Part shown: one piece after another, positions 28,438 to 37,920 of the stretch | Layout of the letters: every line of letters begins with the position of its first letter | How positions within the stretch are numbered: position 1 is the first letter of the stretch | Assembly (NCBI RefSeq): GCF_001577365.1 | Contig: NZ_CP014513.1 | Coordinates: forward strand, 3,720,001-3,784,000 | From: Frondihabitans sp. PAMC 28766 | Lineage (GTDB): Bacteria > Actinomycetota > Actinomycetes > Actinomycetales > Microbacteriaceae | Reading direction: 5' to 3' | DNA length: 64,000 nucleotides | Made by a program: the position numbers and the translations under genes | Notes under the pieces: generated by a model | What the model was told of the DNA's origin: nothing | The model's input: only the letters and a program-made list of their open reading frames with translations | The model's database searches: none

Positions 28438-28524
28438 GAGGCAAACCTACCGGCTCGAGCATTTATGGCAGGATCTGGACGAGTCTCACTTTTCTGCCAC
28501 GCGCCCATGCCCAGGAGGTCCGCC

Positions 28525-29466
28525 ATGCTCCGCTCCGTCGCCGTCCTCGCCGTCGAGGGCCTCCCGCCGTTCGAGTTCGGCGTCGCCTGCGAGGTCTTCG
28601 GCATCGACCGGCGCGACACCGGCGGCCCCGCCTTCGACTTCCGCGTGGTGACGGCGCACCCCGGCCGGGTCCGCACGAGCCTCGGCTTCGACCTGGTCGT
28701 CGACGCCGGCCTCGACCAGGCGGAGGACGTCGACCTGGTCGTCGTGCCCGCCCACGGGACCGGCGCCGTCGATCCTGCCTACGTCTCGTTCCTGCGCGAC
28801 GCGCACGCTCGTGGCGCGACGATCCTGAGCATCTGCAGCGGCGCCTTCGTGCTCGCCGCCACGGGCATTCTCGACGGAAGGCGGGCTGCGACGCACTGGA
28901 TGCATGCCGACGAGCTGCATCGGCAGCACCCGCTCGTCACCGTCGACCGTGACGTGCTGTTCGTCGACGAGGGCTCGATCGTGACGAGCGCCGGCACCTC
29001 GGCCGGCATCGACGCGGCCCTGCACGTCGTGCGTCGCGAGCTCGGCGCGGGCCCCGCGAACGCCATCGCCCGGCGAATGGTGATCCCGGCGCAGCGCGAG
29101 GGCGGCCAGGCGCAGTACATCGCCCAGCCCGTGCCCGAGCGCCGCACCGAGTCTCTCGCCGGCGTCACCGACTGGATGCTCGACCACCTCGACCGCGACC
29201 TCACCGTCGACGAGCTCGCGCGACGCGCCCTGATGTCGCCGCGCACCTTCGCGAGGCGCTTCCGTGCCGACATCGGCACAACGCCCGCCGCCTGGCTGAA
29301 CCGGCAGCGGCTGCTGCGCGCCCAGCACCTGCTGGAGGCCACCGACGACACCCTCGACGCCATCGCCACGGCCACGGGGTTCGGATCGGCCGCCGTGCTG
29401 CGCCACCACTTCGCGCGCACGCTGCAGACGACGCCCACGGCCTATCGCCGCGCCTTCGCCGCCTAG
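28525..29466 (+). CDS. GlxA-type regulator: DJ-1/PfpI domain plus AraC DNA-binding domain
   Basis: 313 residues. The N-terminal DJ-1/PfpI-like domain (about 1-185) has the ICSGAFVLAA nucleophile-elbow Cys; the C-terminal AraC-type double helix-turn-helix (about 215-310, DRDLTVDELARRALMSPRTFARRFR, then LDAIATATGFGSAAVLRHHF) binds DNA. Members regulate amino-acid, carnitine or nicotinamide catabolism genes; no target operon is adjacent. ATG 28525 has AGGAGG at good spacing; upstream in-frame starts lack one. It converges with manA across a very long hairpin. Confidence 0.88.
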   Translation: MLRSVAVLAVEGLPPFEFGVACEVFGIDRRDTGGPAFDFRVVTAHPGRVRTSLGFDLVVDAGLDQAEDVDLVVVPAHGTGAVDPAYVSFLRDAHARGATILSICSGAFVLAATGILDGRRAATHWMHADELHRQHPLVTVDRDVLFVDEGSIVTSAGTSAGIDAALHVVRRELGAGPANAIARRMVIPAQREGGQAQYIAQPVPERRTESLAGVTDWMLDHLDRDLTVDELARRALMSPRTFARRFRADIGTTPAAWLNRQRLLRAQHLLEATDDTLDAIATATGFGSAAVLRHHFARTLQTTPTAYRRAFAA

Positions 29467-29576
29467 CCCCTCCTCCCCCTCCCTCCGTTTTACCTATAGG
29501 CAAGCGTTTGCCCCACAGAAGTTTCTGTGCGGCAAACGCTTGCCTATAGGTAAAACGGAGGGGGGAGGGGGCTAGG
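29462..29576. terminator. Very long hairpin spanning both convergent stop codons
   Basis: The core has 31-bp perfect arms (29482-29512 and 29531-29561, reading CCTCCGTTTTACCTATAGGC... inward), extended by a CACAGAA/TTCTGTG tip (one mismatch away). Outside it, CCTAGCCCC (29462-29470) pairs with GGGGCTAGG (29568-29576), and these outer arms include the TAG stop codons of both genes. Confidence 0.85.
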
Positions 29577-30747
29577 CGGAGGTGGCGACAAACGCCTCGC
29601 CGGTGCCGGTGACCGCCAGGCGCCACTCGTCGGGCGTGACGTAGACGGCCTCGCCGCGGCTGACGCGGACGTTGCCGTCCTGCCCCTTCAGGTGCAACTC
29701 GCCGTCGGTGACCAACACGATCGAGGGGCCGCCGAGGGGCACGACGGCGCCCGACTCGCCGGGCACGACGTGCAGCAGTGCGAACCCGACGTCGGTCGGG
29801 TCGAACCGCTCGACACCTGCGCCCTGCTCGGTCGGCCGCAGGTACGGCAGCGGCAGAGGCTCGAACTCGAGGACGGTCAAGAGCTCGGCCACGTCGACGT
29901 GCTTCGGTGTCAGGCCGCCGCGCAGCACGTTGTCGCTCGGCGCCATCAGTTCGATGCCGAGGCCGCCGAGATAGGCGTGGATGTTGCCGGCGGGCAGGAA
30001 GAGCGCCTCGCCGCGCTTCAGCGTGACCCGGTTGAGCAGCAGCGAGATGACGACGCCCGCGTCGCCCGGGTAGAGCCCGGCGAGCTGCGCCACCGTCGCC
30101 ACGCTCGGAGAGACGCCACCGCCCGCGGCGACCTGCGCCGCGGCGAGCTCACCGACAGCGGCGATGGTCTCGTCGGCCGACTCGTCGTCGAACAGCCACG
30201 CCACGGTCGATTCGAGCGACTCGGACAGGTGCTCGCGCAGGGCGGCGAGGCGACCGGATCCTGCGTCCACGGCCTCTACGTCGGCGAGCGCTTCGTCGAC
30301 CGGCCGGAACCCGCACAGGGCGTCGAACGTCTCGCTGAGCGCGTAGATGATCTCGGGCTTGGGGAAGGGGTCTTTGTAGTTGCGCTCGCTCGCGACGAGC
30401 GGCACGCCCTCGCGGTTCTCGCGGGCGAACCCCTGGCGCGCCTGCTCGGGCGTCGGGTGGGCCTGGATCGACAGGGGCGACGCCGCGGCGAGCACCTTCA
30501 TCAGGAACGGCAGGTGTCGGCGGCCCTGCCCGAGGGCGCGTTCGGGCTCGGCCTCGATCCAGTCGGCGAGGGTGGCGGCGCCGTCGACCACCGCCGGGTT
30601 CACCACGATGCTCGGCGACGCGGGGTGCGCGCCCAGCCAGAGCTCCGCCTCGGGGCGCCCCGACGGGGTGCGGCCCAGCAGCGTCGCTATGGCGTCGGTC
30701 GAGCCCCACGCGTAGTCGCGAGGGACGTTGGTGATGGGAAGGAACAT
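29572..30747 (-). CDS. manA: Mannose-6-phosphate isomerase, class I
   Basis: A 391-residue zinc enzyme converting fructose 6-phosphate to mannose 6-phosphate, the entry to GDP-mannose. Zinc-site residues sit in SIQAHPTPEQAR and PKPEIIYAL, and the cupin GNIHAYLGGLGIELMA is present. I chose ATG 30745-30747 (MFLPITNVPRDYAWG), which has GAGGTAG upstream and fits the family N-terminus. It diverges from the glycan locus with an 88-bp shared promoter region. Confidence 0.95.
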   Translation of the reverse strand: MFLPITNVPRDYAWGSTDAIATLLGRTPSGRPEAELWLGAHPASPSIVVNPAVVDGAATLADWIEAEPERALGQGRRHLPFLMKVLAAASPLSIQAHPTPEQARQGFARENREGVPLVASERNYKDPFPKPEIIYALSETFDALCGFRPVDEALADVEAVDAGSGRLAALREHLSESLESTVAWLFDDESADETIAAVGELAAAQVAAGGGVSPSVATVAQLAGLYPGDAGVVISLLLNRVTLKRGEALFLPAGNIHAYLGGLGIELMAPSDNVLRGGLTPKHVDVAELLTVLEFEPLPLPYLRPTEQGAGVERFDPTDVGFALLHVVPGESGAVVPLGGPSIVLVTDGELHLKGQDGNVRVSRGEAVYVTPDEWRLAVTGTGEAFVATSA

Positions 30748-30835
30748 GGGTGCTACCTCGAGGGAAGGATCGGTGCGGTCGTCGCCCACGCTACCAATCG
30801 GCTGACGCCCCGGCCTCGTCGTCTACCGTGGCCTT

Positions 30836-32230
30836 ATGACGTCCCTCCCCCTCGCGCGGCCCACCGTCCGCGACGGCGACCACGCACCGCGCGAGTCGAT
30901 CGCTCTCGCGACCGCCCTCTTCCTCGTCCTGTTCGGCGGCGACGCGCTGCGCAACTCCGTGGGCTGGACCGCGTGGGGGATCATCGCGGGGCTGCTCGCC
31001 GCGGCGTCGATCGTCGTCAGCGTCCGGCATCGGCTGCCGCTCAACAGGATCCCGTGGCCGCTGGTGGCGCTCCTTCTCACGATGGTGCTCTCGATCCTGT
31101 GGTCGGACTACCCGACGGGCTCCCTCCTGGGCGTCGGCTCGCAGCTCATGACCACGGCCGCGCCCCTGGCGATGGCGTCGACTCTCACCTGGCCGGCCAT
31201 CGTGAAGGCGCTGGGGCGGGCCCTTCGCATCATCGTGGTGCTGTCGCTGCTGTTCGAGCTGTTCGTGTCGCTCGTCGTGCGCCACCCGATCTGCCCGATC
31301 TACACCCGGTCGCTCTGCGTCGGGCACTACCCGGCCGCCTTCGACTGGAGCCGCGACAACCTCTTGCACGGCGGCCCCATCGGCGGTCTGCCCGGCAACA
31401 GCAACCTGCTCGCGATCTTCGCCCTTCTGGCCCTCGTCGTGACGGCCGTCGAAGCCGCCGACCGTTCGATCACGCGTGTGACCGCCTGGGTGGGGATCGT
31501 CTCTGCCGTACTCGCCTACGGCCTCACGCGGTCGTCGACCGTGCTGGTCTGCACCCTCGCCTGCGCCGTCGTCCTCGGCGTCGCCCTCATGATCCGTCGC
31601 AGCTCGCACCGGATGCGGCGCATGGTGTACCCCGCCGCCCTCGTCGTGATCCTGGCGCTCGCGGCCCTCGCGCTGGTCTTCAACAAGCCGCTGCTGCACC
31701 TGCTCGGCAAGAGCTCGACCTTCACCGGGCGGCGCACCATCTGGCAGAGCGTCTACGAGCTGGCCATCCAGAGGCCCGTCGCCGGCTGGGGCTGGACGGG
31801 CTGGTGGCAGCCCTACCTCGAGCCGTTCAAGGGCCTCGCCGTGCGGAACGGGGTCGTCTACCTGCAGGCGCACGAGGCGTACCTCGACATGTTCTTCCAG
31901 CTCGGCTGGATCGGCCTCGTCATCTTCCTCGCGGTGATCGTCAGCACCGTCGCCCGAGCCTGGTGGTGGGCGACCGACCGCCGCATGCTGGCGGCGGGCC
32001 AGCCTGCGAAGTGGTCGGCACGCGACCTGCTGCCGATCCTGCTGCTCGCGGTCATGCTCGTGCACGGGCTCGGCGAGTCACGGCTCAACGTCGAATGGGG
32101 CTGGGGTCTCTTGGTCGTGATCTGCCTGGTGACGCGCGTCGACTGGTTCCGGTGGTACGGCGGGCCCCCGCCACGCCAGAAGACCGCGACAGGCGACCCG
32201 ACGCCCACCAAGGCCGGGGCGACCACCTGA
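30836..32230 (+). CDS. O-antigen ligase/polymerase-like membrane protein (first copy)
   Basis: A 464-residue polytopic protein of the Wzy_C/O-antigen-ligase type, with about 10-12 membrane segments and a large periplasmic-side loop RHPICPIYTRSLCVGHYPAAFDWSRDNL..HGGPIGGLPGNSN. The catalytic-type Arg/His cluster (GRRTIWQSVYELAIQRPVAGWGW) is the usual ligase motif. It probably polymerises or attaches lipid-linked glycan outside the membrane. A paralogue follows 12 bp downstream; this copy has two loop cysteines that the other lacks. Confidence 0.82.
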   Translation: MTSLPLARPTVRDGDHAPRESIALATALFLVLFGGDALRNSVGWTAWGIIAGLLAAASIVVSVRHRLPLNRIPWPLVALLLTMVLSILWSDYPTGSLLGVGSQLMTTAAPLAMASTLTWPAIVKALGRALRIIVVLSLLFELFVSLVVRHPICPIYTRSLCVGHYPAAFDWSRDNLLHGGPIGGLPGNSNLLAIFALLALVVTAVEAADRSITRVTAWVGIVSAVLAYGLTRSSTVLVCTLACAVVLGVALMIRRSSHRMRRMVYPAALVVILALAALALVFNKPLLHLLGKSSTFTGRRTIWQSVYELAIQRPVAGWGWTGWWQPYLEPFKGLAVRNGVVYLQAHEAYLDMFFQLGWIGLVIFLAVIVSTVARAWWWATDRRMLAAGQPAKWSARDLLPILLLAVMLVHGLGESRLNVEWGWGLLVVICLVTRVDWFRWYGGPPPRQKTATGDPTPTKAGATT

Positions 32231-32242
32231 CACAATGAGTCG

Positions 32243-33586
32243 ATGACGATTCCCGACGACACGCGCGACCACTGGCGCCGCTACCTGTCGGCGTGGATCG
32301 GCTTCTCGGCCGGCGGTCAGTTCAGCCAGGCGCTCTCGGTCGCCATCGTCCTCTACGCGTTCGGCATCAACACGGTGCTGGCGCTGGTCAAATGGCCTGG
32401 GTCGCTGGCGATCCTGTCGACCCTCGTCGTGCTCGCCATCCTGTCGCTGGTCGGGGCGCGGCACCGCATCGAGTGGCACGGCCTTCTGCCGGTGTCGCTG
32501 ATCGCCCTCTTCGCCTACCTCGGCGCCAGCGTGTTCTGGAGCCAGTACACCTGGGTGTCGATCGGCGGCTTCTGCTATTCGCTGGCGTTCGGCATGCTGG
32601 GCATGTTCCTCGCGCTCAGCCGTGACCTCGTGCAGGTGATCCGTGCGATGGGCGACGCCTTCCGCATCCTGCTGGCCGTCTCGATCGGCCTGGAGGTGCT
32701 GAGTGGTCTGCTGATCGACACCCCCATCTCGTTCCTCGGCATCCAGGGCAACCTCGCGCACGGCGGGCCGATCCAGGGCATCGCGGGCACCCGCAACTTC
32801 CTCGGCTTCCTGGCCGCGATCGGCCTCGTCACCTTCGTCGTCGAGTGGCTGATGAAGTCGGTGACCTGGCCCGTCGCCCTCGCCAGCTCGGTGGGGGCCG
32901 CCGCCGTGGTGTTCTTCGCGTCGTCGCCGGTGACGTCGATCGCGATCGTGGTGCTGGTCATCGCGACGATCGCGCTCTGGATCCTCCGCCGCGCCCCGGC
33001 CGAGCGACGGCCCGTCGTGCAGGGGGTGCTGCTCGTGCTCGTGGTGACCGGGCTCGTGCTCGCCTATGTCAGCCGGGCCCGCCTCATCGCCGCCATCGGC
33101 GCGCGCTCCGACCTCAACACGCGCCTGTCCCTCTGGGGGGCCATGAGGCCCTTCATCGACCTGCACTCGATGATCGGCTGGGGGTACGTCGGCAAGTGGC
33201 CGAACGACATCATCCCGTTCGAATTCCTCACCGTGCCCGGCGGGCGGCCGTCGGCCTCCGGCCTCGGGGCGTTCTTCGACGCCTGGCTGCAGATCGGTGC
33301 GTTGGGCGTGATCCTGCTTCTGATCGCCGGCACGCTCGCCTTCCTGCGGGCCTGGACGACGGCGTCGAGCCACCCGATCGTCGCCTACGTGTGGCCGCCG
33401 CTCGTGCTGCTGCTGATCGCCGTGACTGACACGGCCGAGAGCTTCGTGCTCGACGAGGGCACGCTCATGGTGTTCGTCGCCATCGCCACGGTGTCGGCAC
33501 GCAAGAGGTCGTGGCGGTCCCGGCTCGCACCGTTGCCCGGGCGCACGGGGCCGACGCCGACTCTGCCCGGTGCGCGGGAGTCCTGA
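32243..33586 (+). CDS. O-antigen ligase/polymerase-like membrane protein (second copy)
   Basis: A 447-residue paralogue of the upstream gene with the same topology and loop motif (FLGIQGNLAHGGPIQGIAGTRN) and cytosol-distal motif DLNTRLSLWGAMRPFIDLHSMIGWGYVG. Twelve bases separate it from the first copy, so they form an operon. Two tandem ligases suggest that one polymerises and the other transfers to the wall, or that two polymers are made; the sequence does not decide. Confidence 0.82.
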   Translation: MTIPDDTRDHWRRYLSAWIGFSAGGQFSQALSVAIVLYAFGINTVLALVKWPGSLAILSTLVVLAILSLVGARHRIEWHGLLPVSLIALFAYLGASVFWSQYTWVSIGGFCYSLAFGMLGMFLALSRDLVQVIRAMGDAFRILLAVSIGLEVLSGLLIDTPISFLGIQGNLAHGGPIQGIAGTRNFLGFLAAIGLVTFVVEWLMKSVTWPVALASSVGAAAVVFFASSPVTSIAIVVLVIATIALWILRRAPAERRPVVQGVLLVLVVTGLVLAYVSRARLIAAIGARSDLNTRLSLWGAMRPFIDLHSMIGWGYVGKWPNDIIPFEFLTVPGGRPSASGLGAFFDAWLQIGALGVILLLIAGTLAFLRAWTTASSHPIVAYVWPPLVLLLIAVTDTAESFVLDEGTLMVFVAIATVSARKRSWRSRLAPLPGRTGPTPTLPGARES

Positions 33587-33619
33587 CCGAGCGGCGGCAC
33601 CAGAGCGGTGTCGGCGGCG

Positions 33620-35677
33620 CTACTTCACGGTGACGGTCTGGCAGCCGAGCAGCGTGTGCCCTCCCCCGGCCGAGTCGAGCCCGTAGGCGCATACCCGATG
33701 CTCGCCCGCCGTCACCGTCTGCTTCGCCACGTAGCCGTGCAATGCCGACCGCAGCTTGTACGCGGCGGCGACATCGGGCCTTGCCGTCGACGCCTTCGCC
33801 ACCGACCCTGCCGCGTCGACGTAGATCGCAACCGAGATGGACGACGCGGTGTCGGGATCGAAGGCCCACCCGCGCTCACTCACCGTGGGCCCGGACACCG
33901 CGACGGAGTCGAGCCGGCCGACGGGCAGCCGGTCAGTGGTGACCGTCGTGCACGAGAGGAGCGCGTTCGACCCCGGCGTGCCCAAGACGTCGAGTCCGTA
34001 GACGCAGACCTGGTGCTTTCCCAGAGTGGTCTTCACGGTCGTCGCGAAGCCGTGAGCCGCACCGTAGAGCGGGTACGCGAGCGCGATGTCCGAACGGGCG
34101 GCCGAGGCGTTGGCGACGGCGGTGCCCTTGCCGTCTACGTAGACGGCCACGCGGGTCGAGGCCGTCGTGTCGCCATCGATTGCCCAGCCGCGCAGGCTGA
34201 TCGACGTCGGCGTGGTCGTGACCGACTCGACTTTGCCGGCCGGAGAGCTGCCGATGACGATGACCGTCTTGCAGCCCACCGAGGCGTCGGATCCGCGCCC
34301 GACGTTGATGCCCTGGACGCAGATGGTGTGCGTGCCCGCCGACGCCGCCACGACGGCCGCATAGCCGTGGGCAGAACCGAGACCCGGGTGCGCAGCAGCG
34401 ACATCCGGTCGGGAGAGCGCAGCCGTGATCGTCGTGGGCTTGCCGCCGTCGACGGTGACGCGGGCACCGATCGACGCGCTCGTCTCCGGGTCCGCAGCCC
34501 AGCCGACGACGCGGACGCCCGCCGGGGCGGCAGAGACGGAGTCCACGGATCCGATGGGCGAGGCCGACGTCACCGTCGCCGACGTGCACGAGATGGGCTG
34601 GGCTGTGCCCGCGGTCGCCCCGCCGGAGACACAGACGGCGTAGGTGCCCGCCGGTGCGCCGATCGTGCCGGAGAAGCCGTGCAGGGCGCCGGCCGCCGGG
34701 TAGGCCGCGCCGACGTCGGGCCGCGACAAGTTCGCCGTCAGGGTGCTGGCGGTGCCTGCCGCACTCACGACGACTGTGGCCGTCTTGGTCGGCGTCGTCG
34801 AGGAGAATGCCCAACCGCGGACGGTCAGCTGGCCGAGACCGCCCGTGACGGCGTCGACGTGACCGACGACGGGGTCGGATGCGACGATCGTCGGCGACCC
34901 GAACCAGTCGGTGAAGTACACCCAGAAATTGCGGTTGCCGTACGACGAGCAGCTGTCGCCCGTGCCCCGCAGGTTGGCGAGAGCCGCCGCGTTCGGGGTG
35001 TACGGCGTGTAGTAGTAGAGGTCGGCCGTGGCCTGGTTCTGGATGGTCACCCTGGCGACGCCGCAGGGCGAGTTCGGGCTGTAGGCGATGGACGCCGTCG
35101 TGCCAGGCTTGTAGGCGGTGAAGGCTGCCGACGTGCCTGCCGGATTCGCGTAGCGCTTGAACTGCCAGGCGGCCCAGTAGAGCTGGTTGTAGAGCCCACT
35201 GTAGGTCGTGTTGCACCCCGAGCCGTCCGGGCAGCCGTAGCCCATGGCGCGCGCCAGAGCCGTGGTCGAGGGCGCGGTCGCGGTGACGAGCCCCTGTTCT
35301 TTCTGCAGGGTCACGAGGAGCACACGCGGGTTGATGCCGCAGGCCGCGGCGACCTTGGCGATGATCTGCGACGCCGGCTCCGACGCCGCCCCGGTGTAGG
35401 CCGAGCACATGGCGTCGACCGATCGGCTCGCGGTCGTCTGCCGGTAGTCACTCAGACAGTTGGTGTTGCCGCAGGAGCCCTCCTTCTGAGCGAGAAAGGT
35501 CTGGACGGCCGACTGGGTCATGGCGGCGGAGTCGAAGAAGACGGCGTCGCTGACGATGTTGCCAGGGTTGAACGACGACCCGGAAAGCGTGGCCGCCGAC
35601 GCGGACTGCCCCAGCATCGCGGCCGCCAGGCCGCCGATGACGGCGAGGGCGACCGCGATGCCGAGTTGTCGCCTCAC
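33620..35677 (-). CDS. Secreted lysozyme-like protein with four copies of a ~100-residue repeat
   Basis: A 685-residue secreted protein: signal peptide (QLGIAVALAVIGGLAAAMLG ... ASA), then an actinobacterial lysozyme-like domain (about 28-270) with paired Cys motifs, the conserved ACGINPRVLLVTLQKEQGLV helix (Glu as likely catalytic acid), and YGNRNFWVYFTDWFG. The rest is four tandem repeats of about 100 residues (PxGxxDSV ... RGWAxDxDT ... RxDVxxAYP ... HGF ... CVYG ... C). The GTG start overlaps the stop of the upstream GH25 gene (GTGA), so both are one operon. Probably a wall hydrolase anchored by the repeats; substrate not proven. Confidence 0.75.
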   Translation of the reverse strand: MRRQLGIAVALAVIGGLAAAMLGQSASAATLSGSSFNPGNIVSDAVFFDSAAMTQSAVQTFLAQKEGSCGNTNCLSDYRQTTASRSVDAMCSAYTGAASEPASQIIAKVAAACGINPRVLLVTLQKEQGLVTATAPSTTALARAMGYGCPDGSGCNTTYSGLYNQLYWAAWQFKRYANPAGTSAAFTAYKPGTTASIAYSPNSPCGVARVTIQNQATADLYYYTPYTPNAAALANLRGTGDSCSSYGNRNFWVYFTDWFGSPTIVASDPVVGHVDAVTGGLGQLTVRGWAFSSTTPTKTATVVVSAAGTASTLTANLSRPDVGAAYPAAGALHGFSGTIGAPAGTYAVCVSGGATAGTAQPISCTSATVTSASPIGSVDSVSAAPAGVRVVGWAADPETSASIGARVTVDGGKPTTITAALSRPDVAAAHPGLGSAHGYAAVVAASAGTHTICVQGINVGRGSDASVGCKTVIVIGSSPAGKVESVTTTPTSISLRGWAIDGDTTASTRVAVYVDGKGTAVANASAARSDIALAYPLYGAAHGFATTVKTTLGKHQVCVYGLDVLGTPGSNALLSCTTVTTDRLPVGRLDSVAVSGPTVSERGWAFDPDTASSISVAIYVDAAGSVAKASTARPDVAAAYKLRSALHGYVAKQTVTAGEHRVCAYGLDSAGGGHTLLGCQTVTVK
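33623..34880 (-). repeat. Four tandem ~100-residue GW(A/T)xD wall-protein repeats
   Basis: Approximate units 34566-34880, 34246-34565, 33936-34245 and 33623-33935. Each shows G-x-x-D/ESV, a GWA motif followed by an acidic patch, R-x-D-V/I, HGF/Y and a conserved Cys pair near its end. The same repeat occurs three times in the neighbouring GH25 protein. Confidence 0.75.
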
Positions 35678-37661
35678 TTGACTGTGACTGTGACGCACTT
35701 CAGCGTGGGGTTGCTGCCCCCGCTGGTGTCGATCCCGTAGGCGCAGACGCGGTGCTTGCCGCTGGTCGTGGTGAGGGAGACCTTGTAGCCGTGCAGGGCA
35801 CCGGCACCCGCATAGACCTTCGCCACATCGGGGCGTGAGACGTTCGCCGTGACTTGTGCCCCCGCGGCGTCGACGTAGACCGCGACGCGCGTGGAGGTCG
35901 TCGGGGTGTCCTCGTCGATCGTCCAGCCGGTGGCTGTGATCGTCTTGCCCGAGACCGTCACTGAGTCGAGTCGGCCGATGGGCGGCTGGTTGACGACGAC
36001 CGTGCGGCACACGCCGAGCCGGGGGTTCGACGCAGCGGCGCCCACATTGATGGCGTACGCGCAGACGGAGTGCGTCCCCTGCTTTTCGGACAGAGTGACC
36101 GAGAAGCCGTGATTCGACCCGTAGTTCGGGAATCGCGCGCCGACATCGGCTCGGGCGGCGTTCGCGGTGGCCATTGTGCCCTTGCCGTCGACATACACGG
36201 CGACGTGGATCGGCGACGAGGTGTCTCCGTCGAGTGCCCAGCCCTTAAGGGTCACGGTCTTCGGGGTGGACGAGACAGAGTCCAAGCCGCCGATGGGGGT
36301 GGAGCCAGCCGAGGTGCCGGTGCCGCACTGTGACAGCAGGTCGTTCGAACCGGCGCCGACGTTGATGCCGTACACGCAGACCTTGTAGGCACCCTCCGCG
36401 GCGGGGATGACCGCGTCGAAGCCGTGCAGGGCGCCGTCCGCCGGATACTGGGTCGCCACGTCGGGCCTCGAGAGGTTGGCCTTCAGGTTGTAGCCCTTTG
36501 CACCCAGGTAGACAGCGACCCCGATGGAGCCCGTGGAGTTGGGATCGATCGCCCAGCCGCGCACTTCGATGCCGCCGGGAACGGTCGAGACCTCGTCGAC
36601 ACTGCCCTTCGGCGACTGCAGGCTCGCCGGGACAGCCAGCCCGGCGAGGGCGGTCGATCCGCCGTTGATGACGTCCTGGTCGCCGGGGAAGGCGCCCGCG
36701 TCGGCGTACTGCCAGATCGTCCAGCTCGACCAGCTCTTCGGAAGGGTGCCCGGGCCGGCCGACAGCGCGGGGCCGTAGTGGGCGATGAAGAGCGGGTTGT
36801 GGCCGAAGGCCGAGCTGTTGCCGGTGCACTTCGACCACCAGTCGGTCGTGGAGTAGATGGCCGGGTACCGGCCCGTCTCGGCGAAGACCTGGTTCGAGAA
36901 CGACGTGATCCAGTTGACCATCGCGCTCGCGCTCAGGCCGTAGCAGGTGTTCGTCCCGTCAGTGCTGGTGTAGGGGTCGTACTCGATGTCGAGCAGCGGG
37001 GCAGCGTCTTGCCGTCAGCTGTCCACCCACCTCCGTTCTTGACCAGGTAGTCGGCCTGGACCGCGCCCGACGACTTGTTGGGCACGGCGAAGGCGTAGGC
37101 CCCGCGAACGATGCCCGCGGCGGCGGCGCCGGCGTACTGGCTCGCGAAGGTGCTGCTCTTGTAGGTGCTGCTCTCGGTCGCCTTGATGTAGGCGAACCGC
37201 GCGCCGTTCGAGTAGGCGCCTTTCCAATTGACGGTCCCCTGCCAGGCGCTCACATCCATGCCGAGCACCTGCGAGCTGGACGCCGAGGCGTTCGGTGTCG
37301 CGAGCAGGGAGTGGAGCTTCGGAGCGGCCGTCGTGGCCTCGTTGACCGGGACAGTCGAGCCCATGGCGTGATCGCCGGCGGCGTTCTGCGTCGCGAGCGA
37401 AGGGTTGTCGCCCTGGGTCGCCGTCCCACTGGTCGTGCCGGGCGTCGTCGTGCTCGGCGTCGCAGCAGGCGCCGGTGCCGCCGTCGCGGTCGCAGTTGCG
37501 GTCGCGGTCGGAGCAGCTGTGGCGGTCGGAAGAGCCGTCGCAGTCGAAGCAGCCGAAGACGACACGGTCGACGTCGCCGCAGTCGCGGATGCCGCGCCAA
37601 GGGCCGACACGGCGCTGACGGCGATGAGGACGCCGACGACGACGGGCGCCAGACGAGACAT
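35674..37661 (-). CDS. Secreted GH25 muramidase with three copies of the same repeat, frame broken by one base
   Basis: About 662 residues when repaired. Signal peptide (LAPVVVGVLIAVSAVSALGA), a long Ala/Thr/Pro linker (about 30-105), a GH25 domain starting LGMDVSAWQGTVNWKG (catalytic Asp) with YIKATESSTYKSS and the DxE pair in LLDIEYDP, then three ~100-residue repeats as in the downstream gene. The frame breaks at GGGG 36998-37001 (CCCC on the coding strand) inside LPPLLDIE; one more base restores it and the total is an exact codon multiple. GH25 enzymes cut N-acetylmuramyl bonds, so this remodels peptidoglycan. Confidence 0.8.
35677..36620 (-). repeat. Three tandem ~100-residue repeats in the GH25 protein
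   Basis: Approximate units 36303-36620, 35990-36302 and 35677-35989, each homologous to the four repeats in the adjoining lysozyme-like gene (PxGxxDSV, GWAxD, DV, HGF, paired Cys). Confidence 0.75.
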
Positions 37662-37920
37662 CACTGGGCGGCTGCCGATGAGGCGGTCGACGACGACCGC
37701 CGGAGGGCGAACGGGTGCATCGAAGCGGTAGTCACGTGTGCGCCTCCCTAAGGCAGCTGTGGCGGGGTCGACGCGGCCCGTTCTGATCGCACCTCGCCGC
37801 GACGAGCACCCGAATGCTCCCGCGGAAGGCAACGGCTTCCAGTCGACTTCTTTACGGTACGTCACTCTGGTCACATGCAACAGGGGCCCGTTCACCCCCG
37901 ATAGGGGGCGAGCATCCGCC
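37662..37920. other. Upstream region of the GH25-lysozyme operon
   Basis: A 259-bp spacer on the minus strand. It contains CCCCC-GATA-GGGGG (37895-37908), a short stable stem after the upstream glycosyltransferase, but no T-tract. No gene seen; the promoter of the muramidase operon should lie here. Confidence 0.4.

Noticed and set aside
33608..35740. A 710-codon plus-strand frame opposite the lysozyme-like gene
   Set aside because: Repetitive arginine/aspartate-rich shadow with no ribosome site; the minus-strand protein has a signal peptide and domain structure.
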